NCBI GenBank assembly: GCA_028554645.1
Contig: JAQOOI010000021.1
Coordinates: 1,798,001 to 1,862,000 of the forward strand
Direction of reading: 5' to 3'
Source: Omphalotus guepiniiformis
Taxonomy: Eukaryota; Basidiomycota; Agaricomycetes; Agaricales; Omphalotaceae
DNA length: 64,000 bases
Position numbers and translations under genes: made by a program. Below are positions 25,794 to 35,464 of this stretch, in pieces; position 1 is the stretch's first letter; each line of letters starts with the position of its first letter. The notes beneath the pieces were generated by a model. That model did not search any database. It was not told where the DNA came from and worked only from the letters and a program-made list of their open reading frames with translations.

Positions 25794-27027
25794 CTAAGCA
25801 TAATTACTCGAAGTACGTGCTTGTACCGCCTGAGCGATGCGCTCAAGCTTGCGTGTCCTGACGGCATCGATGATAGGACCGCAGATACGGCTCCATCCTG
25901 GATGATATATGTGTTTATTCGTGTTCATGTAGCAAAAGGAGGGATGGGAGTACTTACCTTTGTCGGTGAGGGGCTTGGAATTGTGGGTGTATTTTCGAAA
26001 AGTCGAATTGCACCGTAGAGCAGAGAAGATGTCCTCCACGTAATCAAAGTCTTCGCCCAATGCGTTAAGCCTTGCCACAATGCTACACAGAGAAAGATGT
26101 CAAATGGAAGCAAGTGCGCCGTAGTAGTAGATATTACCTGTCCCAACGCGTCTCCCTTTTGTCGTGTCGATTACGGTCACGGCGAGCTTGCTCAGAGGAC
26201 CACCAGAACCTAAAACGTCGTGCGTTCTCGTTGGAGATTTAGTAGTGCACGGTCGGGAAAGGTGGAAAACCTACGGATTCCACCTCATATCGTGATCGAA
26301 TCAGGTCAACCTGTCGATCAAAGTAGATGGGGAATGGAGCGTCTAAGAGCTTCTGAATTCTTTTGTAGTGTTCCTTAGGATACAAAAACAACGTAACGTT
26401 GTTGACTCCTAGGGGGCCCGTTAAAATGTGGGGCATCATCATAAAAAATCGACCTCGTACTGTACGTCGTAACCGGCACCAGGCGGGTCACCTTGGGGTC
26501 AAGTAAATCCACTGATAGGTAACATTCGCTGAGAAGGCAGGCGAAGCACAACCGTTTCAGCAAAGTGAAGTTGATGTTCTTGATCGGCTTCTTGCCGCAA
26601 GACTGCAATACAGACGGTGAATCGTTGTAGTAGAAGAGCTATAAGAACAAGGGCATACCTGGCAAACGTACTTGCCAAACACCAAATTCGCCCACTTGTA
26701 CTCCAAAAATCCCTCGGGAGGGCAAGGAACCCAGTGGGCTATCCTGCAGCGAGCTCTACACCAGATCACGTCCATCCTTGGATCCGTGACAAAGGCACGA
26801 AATTCACGACAGACCGCAGCTAGCGTGCGCAAATCTTCGAGGCCGACATTGCTGAAAATCTGACACGATGCCCTAAGTTAAGAAAATACACCATAAATAC
26901 CATAGGTAGAACACACTCGAGTAACAAGTTCATTGGGAACTTTGGTCCAAGGGTCCACAAGCAACGCCGAGCTGGATGCAGCGGAAGGAGAAGCGAGAGC
27001 TCTACGCTTACGGGGTGAAGCTGGCAT
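25794..27027 (-). CDS. F-box protein
   Basis: The start MPASPRKRRALAS at 27027 leads to VDPWTKVPNELVTR. After a 57-bp intron (about 26856-26912) the F-box continues IFSNVGLEDLRTLAAVCREF. A second intron (about 26600-26655) joins KYVCQ to SCGKKPIKNINFTLLKRLC, a Cys-containing segment typical of Agaricomycete F-box proteins. Later exons contain FLYPKEHYKRIQKLL, WWSSEQARRDRNRHDKRE and ARLNALGEDFDYV, ending at TAA 25794-25796. F-box proteins bring substrates to SCF ubiquitin ligases; the substrate is not predictable. The join before WWSSEQ cannot be made in frame with a normal GT donor, so it uses an unusual donor or carries a frameshift. The F-box assignment rests on the LPxEL-like start and hydrophobic pattern. 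Confidence 0.66.
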
Positions 27028-27451
27028 ATTCTAGAGTCCTTCAGATCTTCATGGCACTTGAATAAATACATAAAATATAAGTACGGGAATTGATTGTTAC
27101 AGACAAGAACGTACCTCGTGCAGGAAAGGACGTTGGCCACGGAGTGAAAGAGTTATTGAAAGTTCAAAGTTGAAAGAGCTATTGACCATGAAAGAAATTG
27201 TTTGCAGCGTGAGATCTGCGGAGTTTGTATTCAAGGTCTGAAAGAAAGGGAGCTCGTGGAATCGAAAGGAACGTGTATTACCAGGGTCTGACCCGACAGG
27301 ATCGACCCGGTGAGTTCCTCTTTGTTCTTGACAGGTCTTTGTTCGCCGAGACGAACACGACGTGCTATTATGGAGGGGTAGAATTCGCACGCCTTGGAAG
27401 TTCTTTGTGTATAAACAAGAGGGCTTTGAGTCCATATTTTCCATCCCTCTC

Positions 27452-27987
27452 ATGCCTCAGCCGCACTATCAAGTCGATCCTGTCGATCCTGTCGAGGACG
27501 AATACACCTTACAATATCCATCCGACTATGGGGAATCAGGTGTGGTAGAAGTGGAAGAACAACCAGCGGTGGAGCCACCGGCCCATGATGTCAGCCCCGA
27601 CGCTCATCCTGTGATCCGGCATCGCACTCTTCGCTTTCATCCCCAACCCCGCAGGGTGGCTCTGAGCACGGTCCTGGTATTCTACTTTCTTCCGGCCATA
27701 TTCATGTCTTGGTTTGGTCTCTGCTTGACGACAGATGAGTGGTGTAAGCACAAGCCTTGAATTCTGAATTGCCGACATGCTGACACCTATCTCTTTCAGA
27801 TGTCCATTGGCTGAGCAACAAGTGTCGCAACACGTTCAGTGCCGAGTATTGTCGCCAGGCATACTGGCGTTTCGTGGCACACACTTGTGTCCGGATTCCT
27901 CCCATCAGGTTCTTTGCTCTCCACCTAGTCGCTCTTCTGGTGGTCATCAAGCTCTTCAACACAGATTGGCCGAGGAGAGGCAATTAG
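27452..27987 (+). CDS. Small protein with two predicted membrane helices
   Basis: The ATG at 27452 starts MPQPHYQVDPVDPVEDEY, an acidic Pro-rich N terminus. The first membrane helix is VALSTVLVFYFLPAIFMSWF (near 27655-27715). A 56-bp intron (27744-27799, donor GTAAGC, acceptor TTTCAG) keeps the frame into DEWYVHWLSNKCRN, a Cys-rich loop, and a second helix FFALHLVALLVVIKLF. The stop is TAG at 27985-27987. An upstream in-frame ATG at 27362 is possible. I recognise no family; clean splicing and two helices argue that it is real. Confidence 0.55.
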
Positions 27988-29501
27988 GAAGTGGTTCGGG
28001 AGGGGTGGAGGGGCCTTGCGAGCAATCCGTGGTTGTTAGATGGATAGTTTCTTGTCAAATAAAAAGAGCTGTAGTAGAGATTATGTCAAACGACAAAAGT
28101 GGGAGAATGAATCGGGAATGCTCGTGCGCGGAATCGCCCAATGCCAAATGTAAGATGAATTGCCTGGGTGGTATCCCAACCGAGCTCTGAGGTGGCGGTC
28201 GTTCCATGCCTGCCAGCGAAAGATCTTCGCCTATTGCAAGCTTGTCGGCAACATCGAAAAAGAAAGAGGCGAGGAAGAAATAGACGGCGGTGGGCTATAT
28301 CGTGCTCTCCTGATTCAATCTGGGACCGAATGTCATCTTCAGCATTCACGGTCGCGCTCTCTCGCTCCCGAATCTCTGAATTCGACGGCGCACCGTTCGC
28401 GAAGGACACGAGCGCTGCAGTGAACATCAGCCGCCAAGGTCGTGGCTTCCGCGTACAGTACACGCATCCCTCGAGACCGGTGCGTCGCCAAATGAAACGA
28501 ACGAGGACCGAGACGCGGCGAGTTTGGGAACCAGACTCACCAGTGCCTCGAAGGCTTGCCGAGAAGAGAGTTGCGCATGTTTCAAAGTCCAGCATTGTTA
28601 GGCCGACACACCACGGTAAGGGATGGATCCACGGTGGAAACGAGACGATGGTGGGTATAAACCTCCAGCGTCAAGGTCGGTAGATGTAGATGGGTGCCGG
28701 CTGATATGAAGAATTAGTAGCTAGAAGTAACCCAGCACGTATGAGCGACTCACCTATTTCGTTCCTGTGAAGCCGGACTTGCGGTAATAACAAAAGTTGA
28801 TTTGGTGTGCGTGGATCATCCGGGTGCAATTCAAACGTGACCCGTGGGAATGAATGCAAGCGAGCAGGTAAGCGCCCGCAATATCGCGAGGCGAATGCGC
28901 GAATGCGCAGAGGTACGTTTGTTAGGGATCCAAGCCAGATACTAGTTCAAATACATAGATTTAGTATCTATGTACATATATCATCAAATCAAATAATTCC
29001 TTACGTTGAATCACGGAAGATTCACGGTATACGAAAGTCTTGATATATGTAACACGCTCTTAAGAGGTACGAGTAGGACAGCCATTCAAATATTTAGGGC
29101 CCTAGCCACGTCGACTATCCTTCCTTTCCTGCGTCTCTTGCATCTCCTGCAGCGCTAAGCAACCTAATCGCTGTCTTTTTGTCGGTCTTACCACGAGCAT
29201 CTATTCATCGCCATCTGCCGCCCGCTGTACATTGAATACTTGGAAAGTGGGTCTCGCCTTCCTGGAATGGCGAATAAGCGCAGAGGGAAGGAGGATCGTG
29301 CAAGCCAGGAGCCTGTGTCGCCCGCAACTCAAAACTCAAAACGTCCGGAATGATGCCAAGCAACCCAAAGTTACTTCATGTGCAGTGTTCTCGTCAGCGT
29401 GAATCATAGATGATAAATTCCTGATGAATTCCGTCTTCCCGATCCACCGGCGTCTTCTCGAGGTCCCTAGTAGGTTGATAGAGCTTCATGGCTGCGAGCA
29501 G
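27988..29501. other. Gap with only uncertain open frames
   Basis: At 28086-28683 both strands are open for about 170 codons, which reflects GC-rich composition. The minus-strand frame (from 28595, MLDFETCATLFSASLRG) and the plus-strand frame (from 28168) are both Arg/Ser-rich and match nothing I know. The stretch 28690-29500 holds no frame, RNA gene or repeat that I can support. Confidence 0.4.
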
Positions 29502-30149
29502 TCACACAGGGGAAAGCTGCCTAGCAGCAGCTAGCAGGGTAGCCAGCGAAGACAGAGGTTGCGATTGTGAAGAAGTCGATGTCGCGGAAGAAGATGGATC
29601 ATCGTGAACTTTCGAAGGTTGCAAGCTTGAGCTTGCTTCAGACGATGCCTTTACGGGACAGGGCGAGGTGGGGCGGGGGACAGTGTGAATGCCCAGCGCG
29701 CTAATAGCCAGCTCGCTAATAGCCGCATTCCATTCCCTCTCAAAAGCCCTCATAATGGCTTTGAGTTCCTCATTCTCGCGCTTCAACGCGACAAGATCGA
29801 GTGACTGGTCAGAGTCCAGTAACTTATTAGTGGGTGGGGTCGAGGATATGGACGCTGGAGATTGAGTTGGTGCGGGCGAAGTCGACCCGGAGGCAGTGCC
29901 CAATGTGGTGCGCAATACTTTCACTTCCTCCTCCAGCTCTGCCACTCGATCCTGTAATTTTGCGATTTTTGCGATTTTTGTAGCGCGATATTTTTGCGAA
30001 GCGATTCTGTTTCTCTCTTTGCGGGTCGTGCGAAGAGATGGCGTAGCCGCACTTGTACTGACATGGCTATGACCGGGACTCGAGGGCGAAGGATAAGGAG
30101 AAGCAATTTGACGAGCAGATTGTGAACGAGATGGAGTGGCTTTTGCCAT
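29502..30149 (-). CDS. bZIP transcription factor
   Basis: A single exon encodes 215 residues from an ATG at 30147-30149. Residues about 41-85 form a bZIP: basic region RKERNRIASQKYRATK (the NxxAxxxxR signature is N-RIA-SQKYR), then leucine-zipper heptads in KLQDRVAELEEEVKVLR. A second helical stretch (LDLVALKRENEELKAIMRAF) follows. The flanks are Ser/Thr/Pro-rich as in activation regions. The target genes cannot be told. Family-wide, such small fungal bZIPs act in amino acid, sulfur or stress responses. Confidence 0.82.
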   Translation of the reverse strand: MAKATPSRSQSARQIASPYPSPSSPGHSHVSTSAATPSLRTTRKERNRIASQKYRATKIAKIAKLQDRVAELEEEVKVLRTTLGTASGSTSPAPTQSPASISSTPPTNKLLDSDQSLDLVALKRENEELKAIMRAFEREWNAAISELAISALGIHTVPRPTSPCPVKASSEASSSLQPSKVHDDPSSSATSTSSQSQPLSSLATLLAAARQLSPV

Positions 30150-30567
30150 GTTGAAGTGCTAGTTGAAGTTCAGGTTACTAATTACTATGTGGCGTCCGAC
30201 CACAAAATCATCATGGTCCGTGGGAATGAGTTACCAGAATCAGGAGTGAAGCGCCCACAAATTACGCGGATTCGACATTCTTTTGAGTTCAATTTCAGTG
30301 CTTGCAGTTTGCACCACCACCTGCCGCTATACCGCCCTCAACTACTGCAAATATATTCGAGTTGCAGGTAAGCGATCAGCTTGACGATTGTAATCGTTCT
30401 AACTTGCATTTACTAGGCAGCTTTTAACACCGAGAGTCCCGCACAATTGAACGTCTCAGAGTTGATACCTCAGAGCGCGTTCTTTTTGCGACAATTGCAA
30501 CACCAGAGGCCCCTTGACAACGTTTTGAGGTCACTTATCCTTATATCTCCTTCTCTACGCCGGCAAA

Positions 30568-33351
30568 ATGTCTCAACGACCAAAGCACGTGGGTCTGGCG
30601 TTGACATCGAATCTCCAGCATACTCTCATCGACAACGATCTTTTTACTATCGTCAATGGAAAACCTACTGGATTTCCCAAAATACCGCCCCGATACGGAC
30701 ATGACCCCACCCCTAGGAGCGAGTCACTCTCGAGAATAACTCGCCCTCTCTGGCTGACTGATTCCATGCCGTATCTTGCTTTTGTGCCTGCGCAGGACCC
30801 TTTCAAAACAGAGTGGCTCGAGCCTCTGGACTACACGGAAGAGACCATGCCTGTGGTTGCAGACATCACACCTGGTGCAGGTGGCATGTTTGTTTTGGAC
30901 AGTGTGGTCATACAGCTCTGGGAAGACCTTGAGCGAGTGCTCAGAAGGTTGTTACGGGCTTCGATGAAGCTAGCGAACATCGGCATTCCCAATGACTTTC
31001 GATTTTGGTCGTATCCAACCCAATACGGCTACACTCGTCCGCATTATTCAGAGCTCACAACGCGCCGTCATGCAGTAGCTTCTCGCAACGCGTTCCTTCC
31101 ATTGGCTGGAGCGATCTCGTACTTTGTCCATTGCATGAAAATGCAGGAAGAGGTTCGCGACTCTCAATCGCGAAGAGACCTTCCCCAAGGTCTCAGTGAC
31201 GAGGGATTGGAAGAACAGCATTGGAGGCAGGTTCTGGACCGCCTGCAAAAGGAAACCGGCCTCTCGAGCATTTGGTTATCTTACTGGAGAAAGTCATTGC
31301 TGGAGGCCACTCATGTGGGTGCCTTCGTTGATACAACGAGTCTGAAATATCTGGTACCTGTTCTTATCAAGGCAAAGTTACCACTAGCATTGTATTGGGG
31401 TGATGCTCGAGAGAGTTGGTATCATGCGCCCTCTCTGACTACTTGGGCACCTAGTACTGCAGTGTTGAATAGACTCGTTCTGATTCGGTATGGGAGTGCC
31501 AGGCTGTTTGCCCCGGATGCCGAGATAGGCATGTTGGACGACGAGGTGCGAAGAGCACAGTCTGGCCAACACGGGAGCACTGTCATTGAAGGTCGGCTTT
31601 ACGAGATCTTGACACGAGCTCTGGATCGTGAGCAGAGTACGCGGCGGGTAGATCGAGGCCCCACTTCAGATCCACTGCTCGCCATTGCACCGCAATCTCG
31701 CAAAAATCCTGTTCTCCCAAACTCTGGTCAGCGGCCAGACGAGGATATTAATGCATTCTTTGAAAGACGGGAGCAGGAGAAGGCCTCACGGATCGCTCGT
31801 GAGTCAGCGGTGGATCGTCAACGCCGACTTCAAAGAGAGAGTGTTGCAGCAAAAGACCTTCCCCCGGGTAGAAAAGGTGCAACTGTGTTCTATTGGGAGC
31901 TGGTGGATGGAGTTCGGAGGCGAATGCCAGCGGGTCGCAATCACTACGAGTCTTACTGGGAGGAGTACGGTCCGCACCAGAGAAGGTATGATTCAGTGCG
32001 TAATGAGTGGGATGTGTGTACCGATTTTGATCCCGACGACTCGCCCCCATACTGCTCTGACGATGAAGAGGCGGACGAACCTGCTTCTGAAGTGCTTCCG
32101 GATGAACAAGATAACCTTGACCTTGAAGGAGGCACATCGGCTGAGTACCTCCGACATCTGCATGGTGAAGCTGAACCCACCTCCACCCATCCTCCACTAG
32201 AATTCCCAGATCCGTTTGAGGATATCGCTTACCATCGCCTGGGATGGCTGGACCATATTAACGTTATCACTCATCCTGAAAAGGACGTCCATTGGGACAA
32301 AGTGCGCAATGTTTTAGGAAATGCACGGTCTGAGCAGGCGCCACAGCTTAGAAAATCCAACTGTGACATCCTGCGTCATTTCATTACTGCCCTCCTCGCT
32401 GCAAACAGGCTTGCCGATGCACCAAAGAATCTCGATTTACATTATGAAGGCGCGGAAATACATGGCAATTGGGGTTTCTCCGTGATTTACAAGGATATCA
32501 AGGATGGATTTTACTTGATCTCGCCTGATTCAGCGAATCGTGGTCCGTTTCAACTTGCGTTGAAGAGTGCCGGTGCTGTTCTTGAAATTGTGCGTCGTGG
32601 ATGGGGCCCCGATCCAACGAAAGTTATACCGAATCTGATGCGGCATGGCATCGCGTTCAATACATTCATTCGTGATACACCTAGGCTTCGCGTGGCACCA
32701 GGCGATTCTTGGCCTCGACCGTTGCTGGGGTACAGAGATCAGAAGTTTTTGCGAGAAGGATCGGTGGATGCGGGGCCTCAGCAGGTGCTAAAGGAGTATC
32801 GGGCATATGTGTACCAACGAGATCATTTCTTGCGGATGGAAAGAGGTCGAGCGGCTATCTTGGCAGGAGGCATCATAGCGCGTCTTGCGCTGCATATAGT
32901 CAACGAAGATGCTCTCTTGAAGGGTCCAACTAAGAAGGTCTGGTCATCGGGAGAGTGCCTTTGGGACGGGCATTCAGACAGTGCAGGGTATTGGGACGAT
33001 CTGCTTACTGAAGAGGAGATTGATTTGATTTGTGGAGTGTACGACGTGGGTACTGGGCAACGGGACCGTCGGGGATATATGCAAGTGGCTCAGAAGTCCT
33101 GGTGGCCCAGACCAACGGCATGGAAAGTGAGCGGGCTCAATTGCGGGTACTGGACTAGAGATGCGGAAGCCTGGTTTCAGCGCCGTTTAAAGAGCATTAG
33201 CAATGGATCTGCAATGGTCCTGAGCAATGAAGAGTGGAAGCAATCGATCAAGTTTACAAAGGATGCATTCAGACTGGCGAAGAGGACCGAGAATCTTGCA
33301 CATGAGTACCTTCAAAGACGGATCATGGAAGGCCAGGACAATTGTCTGTAG
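30568..33351 (+). CDS. Intronless 927-codon protein of an Agaricomycete orphan family
   Basis: One uninterrupted frame from ATG 30568 to TAG 33349-33351, unlike the intron-rich neighbours. The N-terminal third has EWLEPLDYTEETMPVV, IPNDFRFWSYPTQYGY and SRNAFLPLAGAISYF, a pattern I associate with large multi-copy gene families of unknown function in mushroom genomes. A charged middle (about residues 410-545, acidic with DDSPPYCSDDEEADEP) links to a C-terminal region rich in Trp and Tyr (HGNWGFSVIYKDIKDGFYL, GRAAILAGGIIARLAL). No catalytic motif is evident. The lack of introns and the fragment of a relative at 24.9 kb suggest spread by duplication, perhaps by retroposition. The function is unknown. 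Confidence 0.72.
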   Translation: MSQRPKHVGLALTSNLQHTLIDNDLFTIVNGKPTGFPKIPPRYGHDPTPRSESLSRITRPLWLTDSMPYLAFVPAQDPFKTEWLEPLDYTEETMPVVADITPGAGGMFVLDSVVIQLWEDLERVLRRLLRASMKLANIGIPNDFRFWSYPTQYGYTRPHYSELTTRRHAVASRNAFLPLAGAISYFVHCMKMQEEVRDSQSRRDLPQGLSDEGLEEQHWRQVLDRLQKETGLSSIWLSYWRKSLLEATHVGAFVDTTSLKYLVPVLIKAKLPLALYWGDARESWYHAPSLTTWAPSTAVLNRLVLIRYGSARLFAPDAEIGMLDDEVRRAQSGQHGSTVIEGRLYEILTRALDREQSTRRVDRGPTSDPLLAIAPQSRKNPVLPNSGQRPDEDINAFFERREQEKASRIARESAVDRQRRLQRESVAAKDLPPGRKGATVFYWELVDGVRRRMPAGRNHYESYWEEYGPHQRRYDSVRNEWDVCTDFDPDDSPPYCSDDEEADEPASEVLPDEQDNLDLEGGTSAEYLRHLHGEAEPTSTHPPLEFPDPFEDIAYHRLGWLDHINVITHPEKDVHWDKVRNVLGNARSEQAPQLRKSNCDILRHFITALLAANRLADAPKNLDLHYEGAEIHGNWGFSVIYKDIKDGFYLISPDSANRGPFQLALKSAGAVLEIVRRGWGPDPTKVIPNLMRHGIAFNTFIRDTPRLRVAPGDSWPRPLLGYRDQKFLREGSVDAGPQQVLKEYRAYVYQRDHFLRMERGRAAILAGGIIARLALHIVNEDALLKGPTKKVWSSGECLWDGHSDSAGYWDDLLTEEEIDLICGVYDVGTGQRDRRGYMQVAQKSWWPRPTAWKVSGLNCGYWTRDAEAWFQRRLKSISNGSAMVLSNEEWKQSIKFTKDAFRLAKRTENLAHEYLQRRIMEGQDNCL

Positions 33352-33571
33352 TGTAATATGTAATTATAATAGTTGTATCTCAATGTTCGTGCACAATTGT
33401 ATCAGATGTCCGACCCAACCACTCTAGATTCTTGCCTGCAGAACTTAATAATACGTTAGCTTTGACATGCAAGAAAGAAAGCCCTATGTGTTTCAAAACA
33501 TTACAATTACTTGCAATTGGATTGGAATACATAATTGCGATTAGAAATGCATTATTGTCTCAGACCGCCAT

Positions 33572-33735
33572 CACTCGCTCTGTCAGCCATATATCCTCCA
33601 CCTCTACACCAGTTTCGTCGCTCTGTCAGCCATACATCCACCTCTACAACACCAGTTTCGTGATCTCTTGCTCTGTCAGCCGTACATCCACCTCTACAAC
33701 ACCGGTTTCGTGATCTCTTGCTGTATCAGCTTGCA
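33572..33735. repeat. Tandem repeat, about three copies of a 50-bp unit
   Basis: The unit reads ctctgtcagccgtacatcca, then cctctacaacaccggtttcg, then tgatctcttg. Two nearly exact copies are preceded by a shorter, diverged one (ctctgtcagccatatatcct ...). The 50-bp period is not a multiple of three, so it is not a protein repeat. Confidence 0.75.
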
Positions 33736-33941
33736 GAACCCCTTCGGAGCGCAAACGCCTTATTATATCCTCCACAAGGACCGATTGTTCGCTATGACGG
33801 GTGGTGGACTCTGCAGTGGTAGGGGCATTGTTTGATACCATCGCGTAAGCAGGCCAAAGATGAGTTACGCTCGTTTCGAAGGTACCCCTGGTTACTTCAA
33901 CAATACCAGGCATTTGCTATATGCGTTCAGTCAGTTAAGCC

Positions 33942-34138
33942 TTATGTATGTATGCGCCGTGATAGACCAACCGTTCTAAGCCACCCGAGCCAAGAAGGAG
34001 CTGTCAGCAGGATGACCAGAAGGATCAGAACAGAGTCGCGGCGTGTGGCGGTAGTGGGGCAGTTCTCGGCATCATCATCTTCATCCAGAGGGGCTGGAGG
34101 GGCGGTTGGTGATTGTATGGCTTGTGGTCCAGGAACGG
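33942..34138 (-). pseudogene. Detached last exon of the WD40/transmembrane gene (left of element 1)
   Basis: On the minus strand this stretch encodes PGPQAIQSPTAPPAPLDEDD, then a membrane helix SVLILLVILLTAPSWLGWL and a short basic tail ending at TAA 33942-33944. It continues, in the right frame, the last exon that starts at the other side of the retrotransposon (48523 and up, after a CTAACAG acceptor). Removing element 1 and one copy of the ACGG duplication reunites the two halves. Confidence 0.8.
34135..34138. repeat. Target site duplication of element 1, left copy (acgg)
   Basis: The four bases acgg directly left of the 5' LTR recur directly right of the 3' LTR (48519-48522). A five-base reading (aacgg) is possible if the terminal A of the LTR is shared. 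Four to five bases is normal for Ty3/gypsy integrases. Confidence 0.75.
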
Positions 34139-34775
34139 TGATACGACCGCGGGAATACCACTACCATTTTCGGCCTCGCGGGATTGATCACTCCAGTACA
34201 AACCTACTAAGTACACTGTATAGTCCTAAGTTCCGCGGTGTATTACGCACATTCAACCACTAGTATATGTGTACAAAGGTGTACAAGACTGTAGAACGGC
34301 ACTAAATGGGTCTTCTCAGTGTAGGTATTACCTAAGTATGCACTCAAGTAAAGTGTCGCGGCACTTGTTCTAAGGTCCGACGTGTATAACTTGATGGCCC
34401 CAATACTGTATAAACCAACGCGTAGGTAACGAGGTACCGCGGCACTACTCAGAAGGCCAGACTTAGAAACCAGGTAGCAGTAGCTCCGTGCACTAGTCAT
34501 ATCTAATGACCACTGTTGAGCCACAGAAGGGTCTAGACGTACGATGTAACACGAAGTACTTCCGACGACGCGGAAGTAGAACACGTAAGGAGACACAGCG
34601 TTAGCGAACTACCGCGATACTTTCTAAAAGCGGCAAGATTATAACCCGATATAGGATACCCTGTTACCGCGTACTATACTTCATCCCTACCTTACGCGGT
34701 GCACCATATGCACCATATATCTCATAACTGTCAAGTATCGCGACATTTGTTTGTACTATGTAAATAGAGATACTG

Positions 34776-34782
34776 TATATAA
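34776..34782 (+). promoter_or_regulatory. TATA box of element 1 (TATATAA)
   Basis: TATATAA within the LTR, placed so that transcription would start about 25-35 bp downstream and produce an RNA whose first AUG is about 1.1 kb away, at gag. The same site in the 3' LTR could drive outward transcription into the broken WD40 gene. Confidence 0.65.
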
Positions 34783-34945
34783 GAAATAGAACCTGGGCAA
34801 GGAAGGGGAGGTTCCCGAGCCCCCCATAGAGCTAATAGCATTTGTGTGTGGAAAAGCTTAAGTCCCTCTGAGTGATTAGAAGTTTTAAAGTGTTAACCGT
34901 CGCGTTAGTTCATAAGTCAGTGTGCCTAAGTGTTTACAAGCGGGA

Positions 34946-35096
34946 TCGTCTGGTACCGCGGAGCCTGTGTGTGTAGTGCGAATAAGAGTGGATCGTCTGG
35001 TCACTCGTTGAACTCGTCGTCTGGCAGTTCTGAAATCCTCCTATACCCAACTCCACTAAGTGAGAAGTCGTCTGGCATCTCCCAACAATCGTCTGG
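34946..35096 (+). repeat. Five direct copies of TCGTCTGG in the transcribed part of the LTR
   Basis: Copies at 34946-34953, 34993-35000, 35017-35024, 35068-35075 and 35089-35096, irregularly spaced. All lie downstream of the TATA box and thus in the leader RNA. They could be RNA or DNA protein-binding sites or a packaging/dimerisation signal; this is inference. Confidence 0.7.
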
Positions 35097-35379
35097 TTGT
35101 TGTATCGTTTGTAGTCACTGGTCGCGGTGATTTGTTAAAGTTACGCGTTAGTTTGTTTGAGTGGTGTGTAGCATAGAGTTATCTGTGCCGCGTCGGTTTT
35201 GACTGTGTCTCCGCGTTCCTCTTACAACAACCTTATTCGCTTCACAGAGTTTGTTAGTCCCCCAAACCCCACGAACTTAAAAGTCTTTGTGTGTTGTGTG
35301 TGTGTTTTGAGTGCTTGATAGATTCATTCGAGTTAGTTAGCACTTCTTCTCATTCATACCCCATACCAAGCACATCATC

Positions 35380-35394
35380 TGGAGCCCACCGCGA
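35380..35394 (+). promoter_or_regulatory. Probable primer binding site of element 1
   Basis: TGGAGCCCACCGCGA begins two bases after the LTR end, as expected for a site complementary to a tRNA 3' CCA end. I did not identify the tRNA. Confidence 0.55.
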
Positions 35395-35464
35395 GGGGTT
35401 TCTGATTAATAAACTAAGTGAAGTGTTTTAGGTTCCGTACGAGACCGAAGAGTTATAGTCGCGG

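Larger units (their letters stand above)
34139..35377 (+). repeat. 5' LTR of element 1
   Basis: Starts TGATACGACC and ends CCAAGCACATCA (TG..CA borders). It contains a TATA box at 34776-34782 and five copies of TCGTCTGG between 34946 and 35096. From the TATA box to its end there is no ATG in any frame. Its twin is at 47280-48518. Confidence 0.95.

Noticed and set aside
28086..28683. Overlapping 170-codon frames on both strands
   Set aside because: Openness on both strands points to base composition. No motif, no splice logic and no start context favours one of them.
33644..33913. Minus-strand 89-codon frame over the 50-bp tandem repeats
   Set aside because: The repeat period is not a multiple of three and the frame overlaps the end of the WD40 gene.
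34243..34596. 117-codon minus-strand frame in the 5' LTR and its copy at 47384-47737
   Set aside because: Both copies are the same because the LTRs are the same. The frame overlaps the promoter region, has no motif and no neighbouring signals.
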